From NCBI RefSeq assembly GCF_003712195.1, contig NZ_RDSD01000009.1, positions 62,001 to 126,000 of the forward strand: 64,000 nt of DNA. The letters are read 5' to 3'. Both the position numbers and the translations under genes were made by a program. Of this stretch, positions 43,929 through 52,289 are shown piece after piece; the first letter of the stretch is position 1; each line of letters opens with the position of its first letter. The DNA is from Proteiniphilum sp. X52 (GTDB taxonomy: Bacteria > Bacteroidota > Bacteroidia > Bacteroidales > Dysgonomonadaceae). Below the pieces are notes generated by a model, which saw nothing but the letters and a program-made list of their open reading frames with translations, was not told the DNA's origin and searched no databases.

Positions 43929-45482
43929 ATGCGAGATAACCGGATTTACATACTGATTTTAGGTGTATTGTTTGCCGTAATTTACTCGATGATATTCGAT
44001 GTGAAACTGGATTTGAATGGCGACAATGTGCATTATCTTACTTTGGCGAAAAATATATCCGATGGATTGGGATATGCCAATGTGACGCCAAAAGGCACCG
44101 TGCCGGCAAGCCATTTTCCACCCGGCTATTCTGTTTTTTTATCTGTTTTTATGCTTTTGGGTATCCGGAGCCTTGTGTTTTTCAAGATATTGAACGGAAT
44201 CTTATTTTTTGTAAGCCTGATGGGGATATTCTACTTACTATGGAAAATAACAGGGAGTAGGGTATTGGCTTTTGTCTGTGCTTTATTGGCTGTTTTTTCT
44301 CCCCACACGCTGCGGTTTTCCAGTATGGTGATGTCTGAGATGCTATTCCTCTTTTGCTCGGTTGTTTGTTTTTATGCGCTTTATAAGTACTGCGCTATTG
44401 GAGGAGGAACAAGTCGTTTTCGTCGATTGTTATGGTTGTTCGTCATAATTATTTTTGCTGCTTATGCTTACTACGTACGTGCGGCGGGAATCGCATTGAT
44501 TTTTGCCATTGTGGTTTTCTTTTTGTTTGGCAGGGAGTGGCTTCGGGGAATAGCAGCTCTGGGCGGAATCCTGTTATTGCTGTCGCCTTGGTGGTTCAGG
44601 AACCGCACACTCGGCATTGAATCCCGTTATTTTGGTACAATGATGACCGTGAATCCCTGGCGGCCGGAGGAAGGAAGTATTTCGACTGTCGGCGAGTTTA
44701 TCCGTAAAATGATGACAAATTTTGATGAAACCGTGATAAAAGGTTTTAGAGAGATCATTTTTCCGTTTATTCCTGTGAATTATGAAGCGAATTCCTCTGT
44801 TTTTCAAGTGGTGGCAGGACTTTTTATTTTGGGCTTTATATTGTACGGAGCCTGGAATCTGAAGCTGCTAAAATGGGCATTTATTGCCTATTTATTGGGT
44901 CAGATAGGTTTGCTTATGCTTTGGCATGGTGGTAATGAAAGCCGTTATGTAATACCTATTGCCCCTTTTATTATTGTTTGTTTTTATAACGGATTATACT
45001 GTTTGCTTGTATCCAGGGTGAAAAACAGTTCGAAAACAACCCTTCATGCGCCTTATGCATTTCTTATCCTGATTTTTGCATTATGGCCTACTGTAAAAGC
45101 GGTATCGGTAAAGGCAAAAGCACCTTATCCCCCTGCATTTGAGAATTATTTCACCATCGCGAAGCAGATGCAGAAGCAATTGCCGAAGAATACGGTTTGT
45201 TGTCGAAAACCGGAATTTTTCACCTATTTTGCCCCCGACTTATATGCCATCAACTATTTATATAGCACAGAGCCGGGAGAAGTGATAAAGGATATGATCG
45301 AAAAAAATGTAGACTATGTCGTACTGGAGCAATTAGGGTATGCCTCTACGGTGCGATATTTGTATCCTGCCATTTTAGCCAATGAGGATTTATTTGAGTT
45401 GATGTGGACACTGCCCAATCCGGATACCTATTTATTGAAATTTAACCGGGAACGGGCAATTGAGAAGCTTGGAAATAATTGA
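43929..45482 (+). CDS. Polytopic lipid-sugar-dependent glycosyltransferase (PMT/ArnT-like)
   Basis: A 517-residue membrane protein with about ten or more hydrophobic spans. The first periplasmic loop carries DLNGDNVHYLTLAKNISDG, with acidic residues like the catalytic loop of the GT39/GT83 (PMT/ArnT-like) superfamily, and SHFPPGYSVFLSVFMLLG follows as in that fold. The C-terminal 120 residues form a soluble periplasmic tail. It probably adds a sugar, donated by a polyprenyl carrier made by the adjacent GT2 enzyme, to an envelope glycan, lipid or protein. The acceptor is unknown. Confidence 0.78.
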   Translation: MRDNRIYILILGVLFAVIYSMIFDVKLDLNGDNVHYLTLAKNISDGLGYANVTPKGTVPASHFPPGYSVFLSVFMLLGIRSLVFFKILNGILFFVSLMGIFYLLWKITGSRVLAFVCALLAVFSPHTLRFSSMVMSEMLFLFCSVVCFYALYKYCAIGGGTSRFRRLLWLFVIIIFAAYAYYVRAAGIALIFAIVVFFLFGREWLRGIAALGGILLLLSPWWFRNRTLGIESRYFGTMMTVNPWRPEEGSISTVGEFIRKMMTNFDETVIKGFREIIFPFIPVNYEANSSVFQVVAGLFILGFILYGAWNLKLLKWAFIAYLLGQIGLLMLWHGGNESRYVIPIAPFIIVCFYNGLYCLLVSRVKNSSKTTLHAPYAFLILIFALWPTVKAVSVKAKAPYPPAFENYFTIAKQMQKQLPKNTVCCRKPEFFTYFAPDLYAINYLYSTEPGEVIKDMIEKNVDYVVLEQLGYASTVRYLYPAILANEDLFELMWTLPNPDTYLLKFNRERAIEKLGNN

Positions 45483-45507
45483 TTTTCAGTTGTGTTTCAC
45501 AACAATA

Positions 45508-46218
45508 TTACGCTTTATAAATCAAAAACACAGTCGGTTTTTTATGCATATCCGGCAGTTTGCCTTTCCACGCCTTTACCCTTCGTGTGACAATGAATTC
45601 ATCTTCGCAGGAGATGTTCATGGCAATACATAACCGGGTTTGCGGTTTACAATGTTGGAGTATGTCTTCTGCCAGTTTCAGGTTACGGTAGGGTGTTTCA
45701 ATAAAAAGTTGAGTCTGGTCTTCGTTGTACGCCCTTGCTTCAAGCTGTTTGAGTTTCTTTGCCCGCTCGCCCGCGTCGATCGGCAGGTAACCGTGGAAGG
45801 CGAAACTCTGTCCGTTGAAGCCGGAGGCCATGACGGCCATCAGAATAGAAGAGGGTCCTACCAGCGGGACAACCCTGTAGCCCTCCTGTTGGGCGATAGC
45901 CACCACATCTGCTCCGGGATCAGCCACGGCGGGGCAACCGGCCTCGGAGATTACTCCCATATTTTCGCCCGATTTCATAGGCAACAGATAACTTTCGATC
46001 CGATTACGATCGGTATGCTTGTTCAGTTCATAAAAGGTGAGACCATCCATATCGATATCGGGATTGCTTTTTTTCAAAAAACGGCGTGCCGAACGTATGT
46101 TTTCCACAATGAAATATTTCAGACCGGATATCACAGTTGTGTTGAAGGAAGGGATTACCCTCTCAACAGGGGTATCACCCAATGTGACGGGAATTAAATA
46201 AAGTGCCGGATTCTTCAT
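45508..46218 (-). CDS. RsmI-like SAM-dependent methyltransferase (tetrapyrrole methylase family)
   Basis: A 236-residue protein of the fold used by RsmI, which 2'-O-methylates C1402 of 16S rRNA. It shows LYLIPVTLGD at the front, ENIRSARRFL, the SAM-binding EAGCPAVADPGADVV, VVPLVGPSSILMAVMASG and FIETPYRN. It is shorter than E. coli RsmI (286 residues), and the LGD start and SIL motif mark the Bacteroidetes short subgroup. The RNA target is therefore not certain. It is convergent with the glycosyltransferase pair. Confidence 0.82.
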   Translation of the reverse strand: MKNPALYLIPVTLGDTPVERVIPSFNTTVISGLKYFIVENIRSARRFLKKSNPDIDMDGLTFYELNKHTDRNRIESYLLPMKSGENMGVISEAGCPAVADPGADVVAIAQQEGYRVVPLVGPSSILMAVMASGFNGQSFAFHGYLPIDAGERAKKLKQLEARAYNEDQTQLFIETPYRNLKLAEDILQHCKPQTRLCIAMNISCEDEFIVTRRVKAWKGKLPDMHKKPTVFLIYKA

Positions 46219-46299
46219 CTCTTGTTTGCAGACCTTTTCATCTCTGGGGTTTTAATTCCCTTCTGTTTGCCGAGGGGAGTGATAATTATTCCTTTAAGA

Positions 46300-46320
46300 C
46301 ACCCCGTCCGCCTGCGGCGG
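46300..46320. other. GC-rich hairpin between rsmI-like gene and transporter relic
   Basis: CCCCG and CCGC pair with GCGG and CGGGG across a two-base loop with one bulged T. It could be an extragenic palindrome or a terminator; no long T-run follows. Confidence 0.5.
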
Positions 46321-46460
46321 GGAGATTCATTTACAAAAATAGGTAAAATAGGGGAAAGAAGAGATGCTTTCCGGTATATATATCAAAAATGTTTGGTTTC
46401 AAGGAGGGAGTAATCAGATCAAAATGGCTACTTTTGCAAAATTAATCCTTATCCACAATT

Positions 46461-46742
46461 ATGACTATGACAACCGTCAGACACCCTAAATGGCTCTACT
46501 TCGTATTTTCCATTTCTATTGCCGAACGTTTCGCGCCGCTGTTTGCTCAGTTGTGGCTTGCCTTGGGAGCCAGCAAAAGGGAGCCCTCCTCGCCAGTGAA
46601 ACAGGCAATCGGACTGCTTTTGCTATCAGTGGGTTACCTCGTGATTGCCATTGGTATGCAGGGGGGAGCCGGGTGTGAAGGTGAACTTTGCCTGTCGCCT
46701 ATTGTCCTGTCGATGGTGAATCAAGAAAACTGCAAAAGCTGA
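46461..46742 (+). pseudogene. Relic of a POT-family peptide transporter
   Basis: The 93-codon frame is a patchwork of widely separated parts of a POT/PTR2 transporter of about 450-500 residues. RHPKWLYFVFSISIAERF is the N-terminus. LWLALGASKREPSSPVKQAI and GLLLLSVGYLVIAIGMQG come from the middle (helices 8-9). GELCLSPIVLSMVN is the later GELCLSP motif. The connecting segments are missing, yet the frame is still open. It looks like successive in-frame or compensating deletions. A TACTTTTG box at 46429-46436 may be its old promoter. Confidence 0.8.
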
Positions 46743-46767
46743 TGCACGGAGTGCGATGAAATAGCAT

Positions 46768-47337
46768 TTATTTGTCATGTAATGCCATATATTTCCATAA
46801 TGGAGCTGCCATGGTGGCCTGGACAACGTTGCCGCTTTCAAGAAGTTCTTTCAATTCTTCAAAAGAAAACAGGTGAACCGTCAATTCTTCCGATTCGTCC
46901 AGTGCCTGGTCTCCCAGTTTTTCAACATCCTCGGCAATAAAACAATAAGAATAATTATTTGCGGCACTGGCATTAGGGGCGACACACATGAATTCACTCC
47001 ATCTCCCGCCACCGTAACCGGTTTCTTCCATTAACTCGCGTTGCGCCGAGACCAGCGGCGACGCGTCATCTTTCTCACATACGCCGGCACAAAGTTCGAG
47101 ACAGGTCTTTTCAATCCCCGGCCTGTATTGTTTTACCAGAATAAATTTTCTTTCTTTGGTGATGGCAATGATATTCACCCAGTTGGGGTATTCCAGCACG
47201 TAATATTCAGGGACCACAGTGCCGTCGGGCATTTGTAATGATTCCCGACGGACCGTCAACCAGGGCCGCCTGTGAAGATATTCCCTTTCAATTACTTCCC
47301 AACGCATATTGTCATTTTTGTGATCCATAATTACCAT
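46768..47337 (-). CDS. NUDIX hydrolase (ADP-sugar pyrophosphatase-like)
   Basis: A 189-residue hydrolase. The Nudix helix reads GVCEKDDASPLVSAQRELMEETGY, broken here as GVCEKDD and AQRELMEETG, at about residues 90-115. The preceding VKQYRPGIEKTCLELCAG is typical of the ADP-ribose/ADP-sugar group. The ATG chosen is preceded by GGAGG six bases upstream, an unusually clear ribosome binding site here. A TACCTTTG box lies at 47376-47383 on the minus strand. The substrate is not established. Confidence 0.85.
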   Translation of the reverse strand: MVIMDHKNDNMRWEVIEREYLHRRPWLTVRRESLQMPDGTVVPEYYVLEYPNWVNIIAITKERKFILVKQYRPGIEKTCLELCAGVCEKDDASPLVSAQRELMEETGYGGGRWSEFMCVAPNASAANNYSYCFIAEDVEKLGDQALDESEELTVHLFSFEELKELLESGNVVQATMAAPLWKYMALHDK

Positions 47338-47513
47338 TTTACCTCCAATGAGCTCTATCTTTTTAAAGAGCGAGGCAAAGGTACGTCATCCCCATGAATT
47401 AAAAAAGGGGAAGTATGGTGTCGGATCCATCCCCTCTTGATTCTTTTCTGCCTGCCGTCTCGTATGCAGAAATGAAACGGGTCATGCATTCATTATTTAT
47501 TCAAGCCCGTCAT

Positions 47514-48371
47514 TTACTCTTTTTTAGCGTTGCCGCAGCACTGTTTTTCCTTTGTGGCGGCAATCACTCCCCTGAAATAACCGATGGATTCGGCGATCCC
47601 CAGGAACGGATCTTTCATATCACGTTCATGTTCGAGACTGCAGACGCCTTCGTATCCTACCTGACGGAGCATTTTTACAAATGCCGGAATGTCGATGATC
47701 CCACGTCCGATCTCCACTGAGTATCCGGCCTTGGTAGGCGCTGTGACATCTTTCATATGAATGTCGAACACGCGGGAATGGTATTTCTCGATGTCTTTGA
47801 CCGGATCCTTGCCATTGCGGGTGTCGTGGCCTATGTCAAGGCATATGCCGATACGGGGATCCAGATCTTTCACATTTTCCCACACATCATCCGCATCAGG
47901 ATACAATGGCATATCAGGCCCATGCAGGTGGATGGCATAATGGAAGTCATACTCCTTCACTTTCCGGTCCACATAAGGCAGCAGATCATAATTGGGAACT
48001 CCCACAATCAGTTTCACGCCCACGCGTTTTGCATACTCGAATGCATCGTCAATTTCTTTCTCCGAGCGCATATAAATAGGGCCGACAGCATAACCTGTCA
48101 CGCCTTTGGACTTCAACGTGGCATGGAAATCGGCTATTTCCTGATCGGTACTGTTGAAGGGGAGATGGAAATCTTTAATGCAGAGATATTTCACATCGCA
48201 TTTTTCCATGGTTTCGAGTGTTTTGTCGAGATCGAAGTTGACAAACGTGTAGCCCGCCATGCCCACGTTGAACTTTTCGAAGGTGTCTGGTGCCGGTTGC
48301 GGATCAGGACGATCTTGCGCGACGATGGAGAGGGATAACAATAATCCCGCGAAAATCAGAATTTTGCTCAT
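47514..48371 (-). CDS. Exported sugar phosphate isomerase/epimerase-like TIM-barrel protein
   Basis: A 285-residue protein with a signal peptide ending near IVAQ. The AP-endonuclease-2-like TIM barrel shows KYLCIKDFHLPFN, AIHLHGPDMP, GICLDIGHDTRNG and HMKDVTAP, then CSLEHERDM. The His, Asp and Glu residues of these blocks fit the metal site of the xylose-isomerase-like group. Export of such barrels is common in Bacteroidetes, where related proteins act on sugars or 3-keto-glycosides. The reaction is unknown. An exact TATCTTTG box lies at 48403-48410 on the minus strand. Confidence 0.82.
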   Translation of the reverse strand: MSKILIFAGLLLSLSIVAQDRPDPQPAPDTFEKFNVGMAGYTFVNFDLDKTLETMEKCDVKYLCIKDFHLPFNSTDQEIADFHATLKSKGVTGYAVGPIYMRSEKEIDDAFEYAKRVGVKLIVGVPNYDLLPYVDRKVKEYDFHYAIHLHGPDMPLYPDADDVWENVKDLDPRIGICLDIGHDTRNGKDPVKDIEKYHSRVFDIHMKDVTAPTKAGYSVEIGRGIIDIPAFVKMLRQVGYEGVCSLEHERDMKDPFLGIAESIGYFRGVIAATKEKQCCGNAKKE

Positions 48372-48450
48372 TTTTATCGTTTTTTATGATAGTGTTTCGT
48401 CACAAAGATACTGTTTTTATCAAGAGTTTAAAACGAGTATGCGAATTAAT

Positions 48451-48479
48451 TTGATAAGCCGAAAAACCTTTTATCTTTG
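48451..48479 (+). promoter_or_regulatory. Candidate promoter of the RsmF-type gene
   Basis: TTG (48451-48453), 18 bases, TATCTTTG (48472-48479), an exact -7 match 20 bases before the start codon. The spacer is slightly short. Confidence 0.5.
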
Positions 48480-48498
48480 TATTTAAAATAGTAGACAG

Positions 48499-49908
48499 AT
48501 GGATTTTCCCATAGATTTTATATCATCTATTCGGTCGTTACTGGGCAACGAGGCGGAACCGTTCTTATCAGCACTGGCCGGGGATGCTTCAGTCAGCCTT
48601 CGCCTGAATCCTTCCAAGTCGGCTCGTAATCCGTTAAAACCGGTGATTCCTTTGCAACGGGTGCCTTGGTCTCAATGGGGTTTTTATCTGGAAGAGCGCC
48701 CTTCTTTCACCTTCGATCCTCTTTTTCACGCCGGATATTATTATGTGCAGGAAGCTTCTTCGATGTTTGTGGAGCATGTGGTCAACCAATGGGGGGCAGA
48801 GGCGGCAGAACCTATGGTATGTCTCGATCTGTGTGCCGCCCCTGGCGGGAAATCGATTTCCCTGCTTTCCGCTCTTCCGGAAGGAAGCTTGTTGGTGAGC
48901 AACGAACTGGTTCGCCAGCGCGCTCATGTCTTGTCGGAGACGATATCGAAATTCGGCCATCCCAACGTGATAGTCACCAATAATATGGCAAAGGATTTCT
49001 CTGCCTTTCCCCGCCTTTTTGACCTGGTATTGGTAGACGCTCCCTGTTCGGGAGAAGGGATGTTTCGCAAAGATGAGACGGCGGTGGAAGAGTGGTCGAC
49101 CCAAAATGTGGAGATGTGTGCGCTACGGCAAAGAGATATACTGAATGACATTTGGCCGGCAGTGAAACCCGGCGGATTGCTTATTTACAGTACCTGTACT
49201 TATAATACTGCTGAGAATGAGGAAAATGCCTTTTGGGCCGCACGTGAATTGGGCGCGGAATTTGTATCGGTGGAAATGGATGAAAGGTGGGGTATCTCTC
49301 CTTCGTTTGATGACCGGGTGGAGGGTTGTCGTTTTTTTCCACATAAGACCCAGGGCGAAGGGTTATTCGTAACAGTACTGAGAAAAGCAGAGGCGGAGGA
49401 AACAATTCCTGAGCGGAGGCGGATAAAAAATAAAAGAAAACCATCTCCATTTGTGAAGGATCGTTCGGCTTACACTCATCTGCTGTTGGATCCTGACTCT
49501 TTTGATTTTGTGGAGGAGGGTAATCGTATAGTTGCGCTCCCCGCGGCTTATTCCGGAGAGATCCTCACCCTGGATGGGCAGTTGAAAACAATCTCAGTGG
49601 GTATAGAAATGGGTCAGAAAAAGGGAAAGGATTTTATCCCCTCCCACATGTTGGCGATGAGCGGGAAGCTAAACCTCAAAGCATTCCCTATGTATGAGGT
49701 GACGTATGAGGAGGCTATTTCCTACCTGCGGGGTGAGGCGGTTATTCTGCCGGGTGCGTCCAAAGGTTATCTGATTCTCACCTATAAGGGAGAACCGTTG
49801 GGTTTTGTGAAGAATCTCGGTAACCGGGCAAATAATTCATATCCTCATGAATGGCGTGTCCGAAGCGGCCATTTGCCTAAAAAAAAGACTGAAATATTCA
49901 CTTTGTAG
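48499..49908 (+). CDS. RsmB/RsmF (NOL1/NOP2/Sun)-family RNA m5C methyltransferase
   Basis: A 469-residue SAM-dependent cytosine-5 RNA methyltransferase. The SAM site is VCLDLCAAPGGKSISLLSAL near residue 105. The two catalytic-region cysteines are in DAPCSGEGMFRKD near residue 175 and YSTCTYNTAENEENAF near residue 230. The C-terminal 130 residues form a PUA-like/RsmF-specific region (YLRGEAVILPG and GFVKNLGNRANN). This layout matches RsmF, which modifies C1407 of 16S rRNA in E. coli. The exact site here is inferred. Confidence 0.9.
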   Translation: MDFPIDFISSIRSLLGNEAEPFLSALAGDASVSLRLNPSKSARNPLKPVIPLQRVPWSQWGFYLEERPSFTFDPLFHAGYYYVQEASSMFVEHVVNQWGAEAAEPMVCLDLCAAPGGKSISLLSALPEGSLLVSNELVRQRAHVLSETISKFGHPNVIVTNNMAKDFSAFPRLFDLVLVDAPCSGEGMFRKDETAVEEWSTQNVEMCALRQRDILNDIWPAVKPGGLLIYSTCTYNTAENEENAFWAARELGAEFVSVEMDERWGISPSFDDRVEGCRFFPHKTQGEGLFVTVLRKAEAEETIPERRRIKNKRKPSPFVKDRSAYTHLLLDPDSFDFVEEGNRIVALPAAYSGEILTLDGQLKTISVGIEMGQKKGKDFIPSHMLAMSGKLNLKAFPMYEVTYEEAISYLRGEAVILPGASKGYLILTYKGEPLGFVKNLGNRANNSYPHEWRVRSGHLPKKKTEIFTL

Positions 49909-49984
49909 GTTTTTTGTCGTCACCCGGCATAGTGCGGGCAAGCTTGCCTCAGCCCTCACTCACTTTTAATTCTTAATTTACAAA

Positions 49985-51112
49985 ATGCATCCCAGACAGC
50001 CTCTCACATACCTTTTTGTAATTATGGCGATTGTTGTTGCCCTGCTGTCGCTATGGCTTTCGAACGAGCTAGTGAAGGAGTTGGCGGATGAGGAGCGCAG
50101 GAAGATGGAGATTTGGGCGTTGGCGACCGAATCGATGGTGACGGATGAAGAGATGGATATGTCGTTAGTATTACGGATTCTGGAAAGCAATACCACCATT
50201 CCCATCATATTGTACGACAGAAGTTCGGGGAAATTGACACCTCGTAACGTCAAGTTCCCCGAAGAGGAGGCAGAGTCCTATTTACAAACAAAAATGGAAG
50301 AATTCGGCCGAAAGCGGGACCCTATCGCGCTGCATGAGATGAACCAACTGCTCTATTATGATGATTCATATACCCTGAAGATGTTGCACCTCTATCCCTA
50401 TCTCCAGCTGTTGGTGATCGCATTCTTTATCGGCCTCGCGTTTTTTGCCCTGAACCGTTCGCAACGGGCAGAACGGGACAGGCTATGGGTGGGATTGTCT
50501 AAAGAGACCGCGCATCAGCTGGGAACTCCTATTTCATCGCTGATGGCATGGATGGAGTATATGAAACTCAAGGAGGTGGATCAGCAATTGTTGACTGAGA
50601 TCGATAAGGATATCTCCCGTCTGAGAATGATCGCGGAGCGGTTCTCCAAGATTGGTTCTGCGCCAGCTTTGGTAGCGGTGGATCTGAGGGCGGTGGTGAA
50701 GCATTCGCTGGAATATCTGGAAAAACGGGTTTCGTCTGAAGTGGTTTTCCATACCCGGTTTCCGGAGTTTCCGGTAAAGGTCGAGTTGAACGAGTCGCTT
50801 TTCGGATGGATTATTGAGAATCTTGTGAAAAATGGAGTCGACGCCATGCGGGGGCGGGGTGTCATTACTTTTGATATCTGCGAAAAGGATGAATGGGTCT
50901 GCCTTGATATTTCCGACACCGGTAGAGGGTTTCCGAAATCAAAATTCAAAACGATTTTTTCTCCCGGTTACACCACAAAGAAAAGAGGATGGGGACTTGG
51001 TTTGACGCTTGTGAAGCGAATCGTGGAAGAGAATCACAAGGGAGAGATCTTTGTCAAAAGGTCGGAACAGGGAAAAGGGACCACTTTCAGGATCCGGCTG
51101 AAGAGAAGCTGA
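49985..51112 (+). CDS. Orphan sensor histidine kinase
   Basis: A 375-residue membrane kinase. Transmembrane helices lie at about residues 8-26 and 134-154, enclosing a roughly 105-residue periplasmic sensor. The phospho-acceptor His is in SKETAHQLGTPISSL, which replaces the usual SHELRTPL motif and is typical of a Bacteroidetes group. ATPase boxes follow: IIENLVKNGVDAM (N), DISDTGRGFPK (G1) and GWGLGLTLVKRIVEEN (G2). No response regulator gene is adjacent. The 3' end overlaps the convergent transpeptidase by 26 bases. Confidence 0.9.
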   Translation: MHPRQPLTYLFVIMAIVVALLSLWLSNELVKELADEERRKMEIWALATESMVTDEEMDMSLVLRILESNTTIPIILYDRSSGKLTPRNVKFPEEEAESYLQTKMEEFGRKRDPIALHEMNQLLYYDDSYTLKMLHLYPYLQLLVIAFFIGLAFFALNRSQRAERDRLWVGLSKETAHQLGTPISSLMAWMEYMKLKEVDQQLLTEIDKDISRLRMIAERFSKIGSAPALVAVDLRAVVKHSLEYLEKRVSSEVVFHTRFPEFPVKVELNESLFGWIIENLVKNGVDAMRGRGVITFDICEKDEWVCLDISDTGRGFPKSKFKTIFSPGYTTKKRGWGLGLTLVKRIVEENHKGEIFVKRSEQGKGTTFRIRLKRS

Positions 51113-51860
51113 GAGCCCCCTGCCGAGTATTGTTGCGGGCACTCAATATATTTTTCTCCATCAGGGTTTGTTCTTGCTTCAACACTTCGCTGTTGGCCAG
51201 ATATTCCGGCTGATCGGCGTAAATGAACAGCAGTGAACCACCTTTTATGGTGTCGATGATGGGTTTATTCAGTTCCCTGGGAAGGGCGGGACAACCGAAA
51301 CTTCGTCCAAGCCGTCCGGTAGATTTTATAACGCTTTCACTGCAGTAGTCGGCCCCGTGAATGACGATAGCCCGTTGCATGGCTTTATCGTTGATACCTT
51401 TTTCCAATCCATCCAACCGCAGAGAATAGCCGTTTCCTCCATTATAAGTGTCGGCTGTACGGTAGAAACCCAAAGAACTTTGGTGTGAGCCGTCCCGGTT
51501 GGAGAACGATGTGGCGTAATTTTCCCCGCTATTACGCCCGTGAGACACGTAGGAGACAAAAAGGATTTCCTTTTTCTCCAGATCCAGCACGTACATTCTT
51601 TTCTCAGTCGATGGCAGGCTGAAATCGACCAGGGTGAGTAAGGGATTATTGCCTTTATTTAACTTCTTGTAACCCCTGTATGCCGATTTGAAGGCATCCA
51701 GCCGTACCAATCCGTCCAGTTCCATCTGTTCAAACAGCCATTGACTCTCATCTTCAGGCAATGCTGTCGTTTCGAGTCCCACATTTCCCTCTTTCCCGCC
51801 CAGAGGGCGGAAGAAGCTAAGAGAAAAAAGGAAGAAAAAACAAATAATTATTTTAAGCAT
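51087..51860 (-). CDS. Secreted L,D-transpeptidase-like protein (YkuD_2 type)
   Basis: A 257-residue exported protein started at the ATG giving MLKIIICFFFLFSLSFF, a signal peptide. The catalytic domain has VSHGRNSGENYATSFSNRDG, then AIVIHGADYC and the active-site Cys in GRSFGCPALPREL. This is the murein L,D-transpeptidase catalytic family, which acts on peptidoglycan cross-links. It lies downstream of a second L,D-transpeptidase on the same strand, separated by a 336-bp repeat array. Its 3' end overlaps the convergent kinase gene. Confidence 0.87.
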   Translation of the reverse strand: MLKIIICFFFLFSLSFFRPLGGKEGNVGLETTALPEDESQWLFEQMELDGLVRLDAFKSAYRGYKKLNKGNNPLLTLVDFSLPSTEKRMYVLDLEKKEILFVSYVSHGRNSGENYATSFSNRDGSHQSSLGFYRTADTYNGGNGYSLRLDGLEKGINDKAMQRAIVIHGADYCSESVIKSTGRLGRSFGCPALPRELNKPIIDTIKGGSLLFIYADQPEYLANSEVLKQEQTLMEKNILSARNNTRQGALSFSSAGS

Positions 51861-51956
51861 AGCGTATATTCCGGAATTAACGTCCAAATATACGAACTAT
51901 TTCGTTAAGTGAGAGCAAAAAGTAAACTTGTTTTACCCCGCGGGGAATTGAAAATC

Positions 51957-52289
51957 GAGTAGCGGAGCGACTCAATTATCATTGGAGTAGCGGAGCGACT
52001 CAATTATCATTGGAGTAGCGGAGCGACTCAATTGTTATTGGAGTAGCGGAGCGACTCAATTATCATTGGAGTAGCGGAGCGACTCAATTATCATTGGAGT
52101 AGCGGAGCGACTCAATTGTCATTGGAGTAGCGGAGCGACTCAATTGTCATTGGAGTAGCGGAGCGACTCAATTGTTATTGGAGTAGCGGAGCGACTCAAT
52201 TGTTATTGGAGTAGCGGAGCGACTCAATTGTTATTGGAGTAGCGGAGCGACTCAATTGTTATTGGAGTAGCGGAGCGACTCAATTATCA
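51957..52289. repeat. 28-bp tandem repeat, 12 units
   Basis: Twelve head-to-tail units share the core AGTAGCGGAGCGACTCAATT and then a short segment with only three forms (ATC, GTT or GTC) before ATTGG. Each unit can fold: GAGT.GC pairs with GC.ACTC around a GGA loop, and CAAT pairs with ATTG. Order of variants: ATC, ATC, GTT, ATC, ATC, GTC, GTC, GTT, GTT, GTT, GTT, ATC. The array fills the gap between two L,D-transpeptidase genes, and its last unit overlaps the stop codon of the upstream one. Confidence 0.97.

Noticed and set aside
46222-46413. 63-codon frame before the POT relic
   Set aside because: It contains the GC-rich hairpin and has no family resemblance.
51957-52289. CRISPR array
   Set aside because: The period of 28 bases is too short and the would-be spacers are almost identical. 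No cas gene is near. It is a simple tandem repeat.
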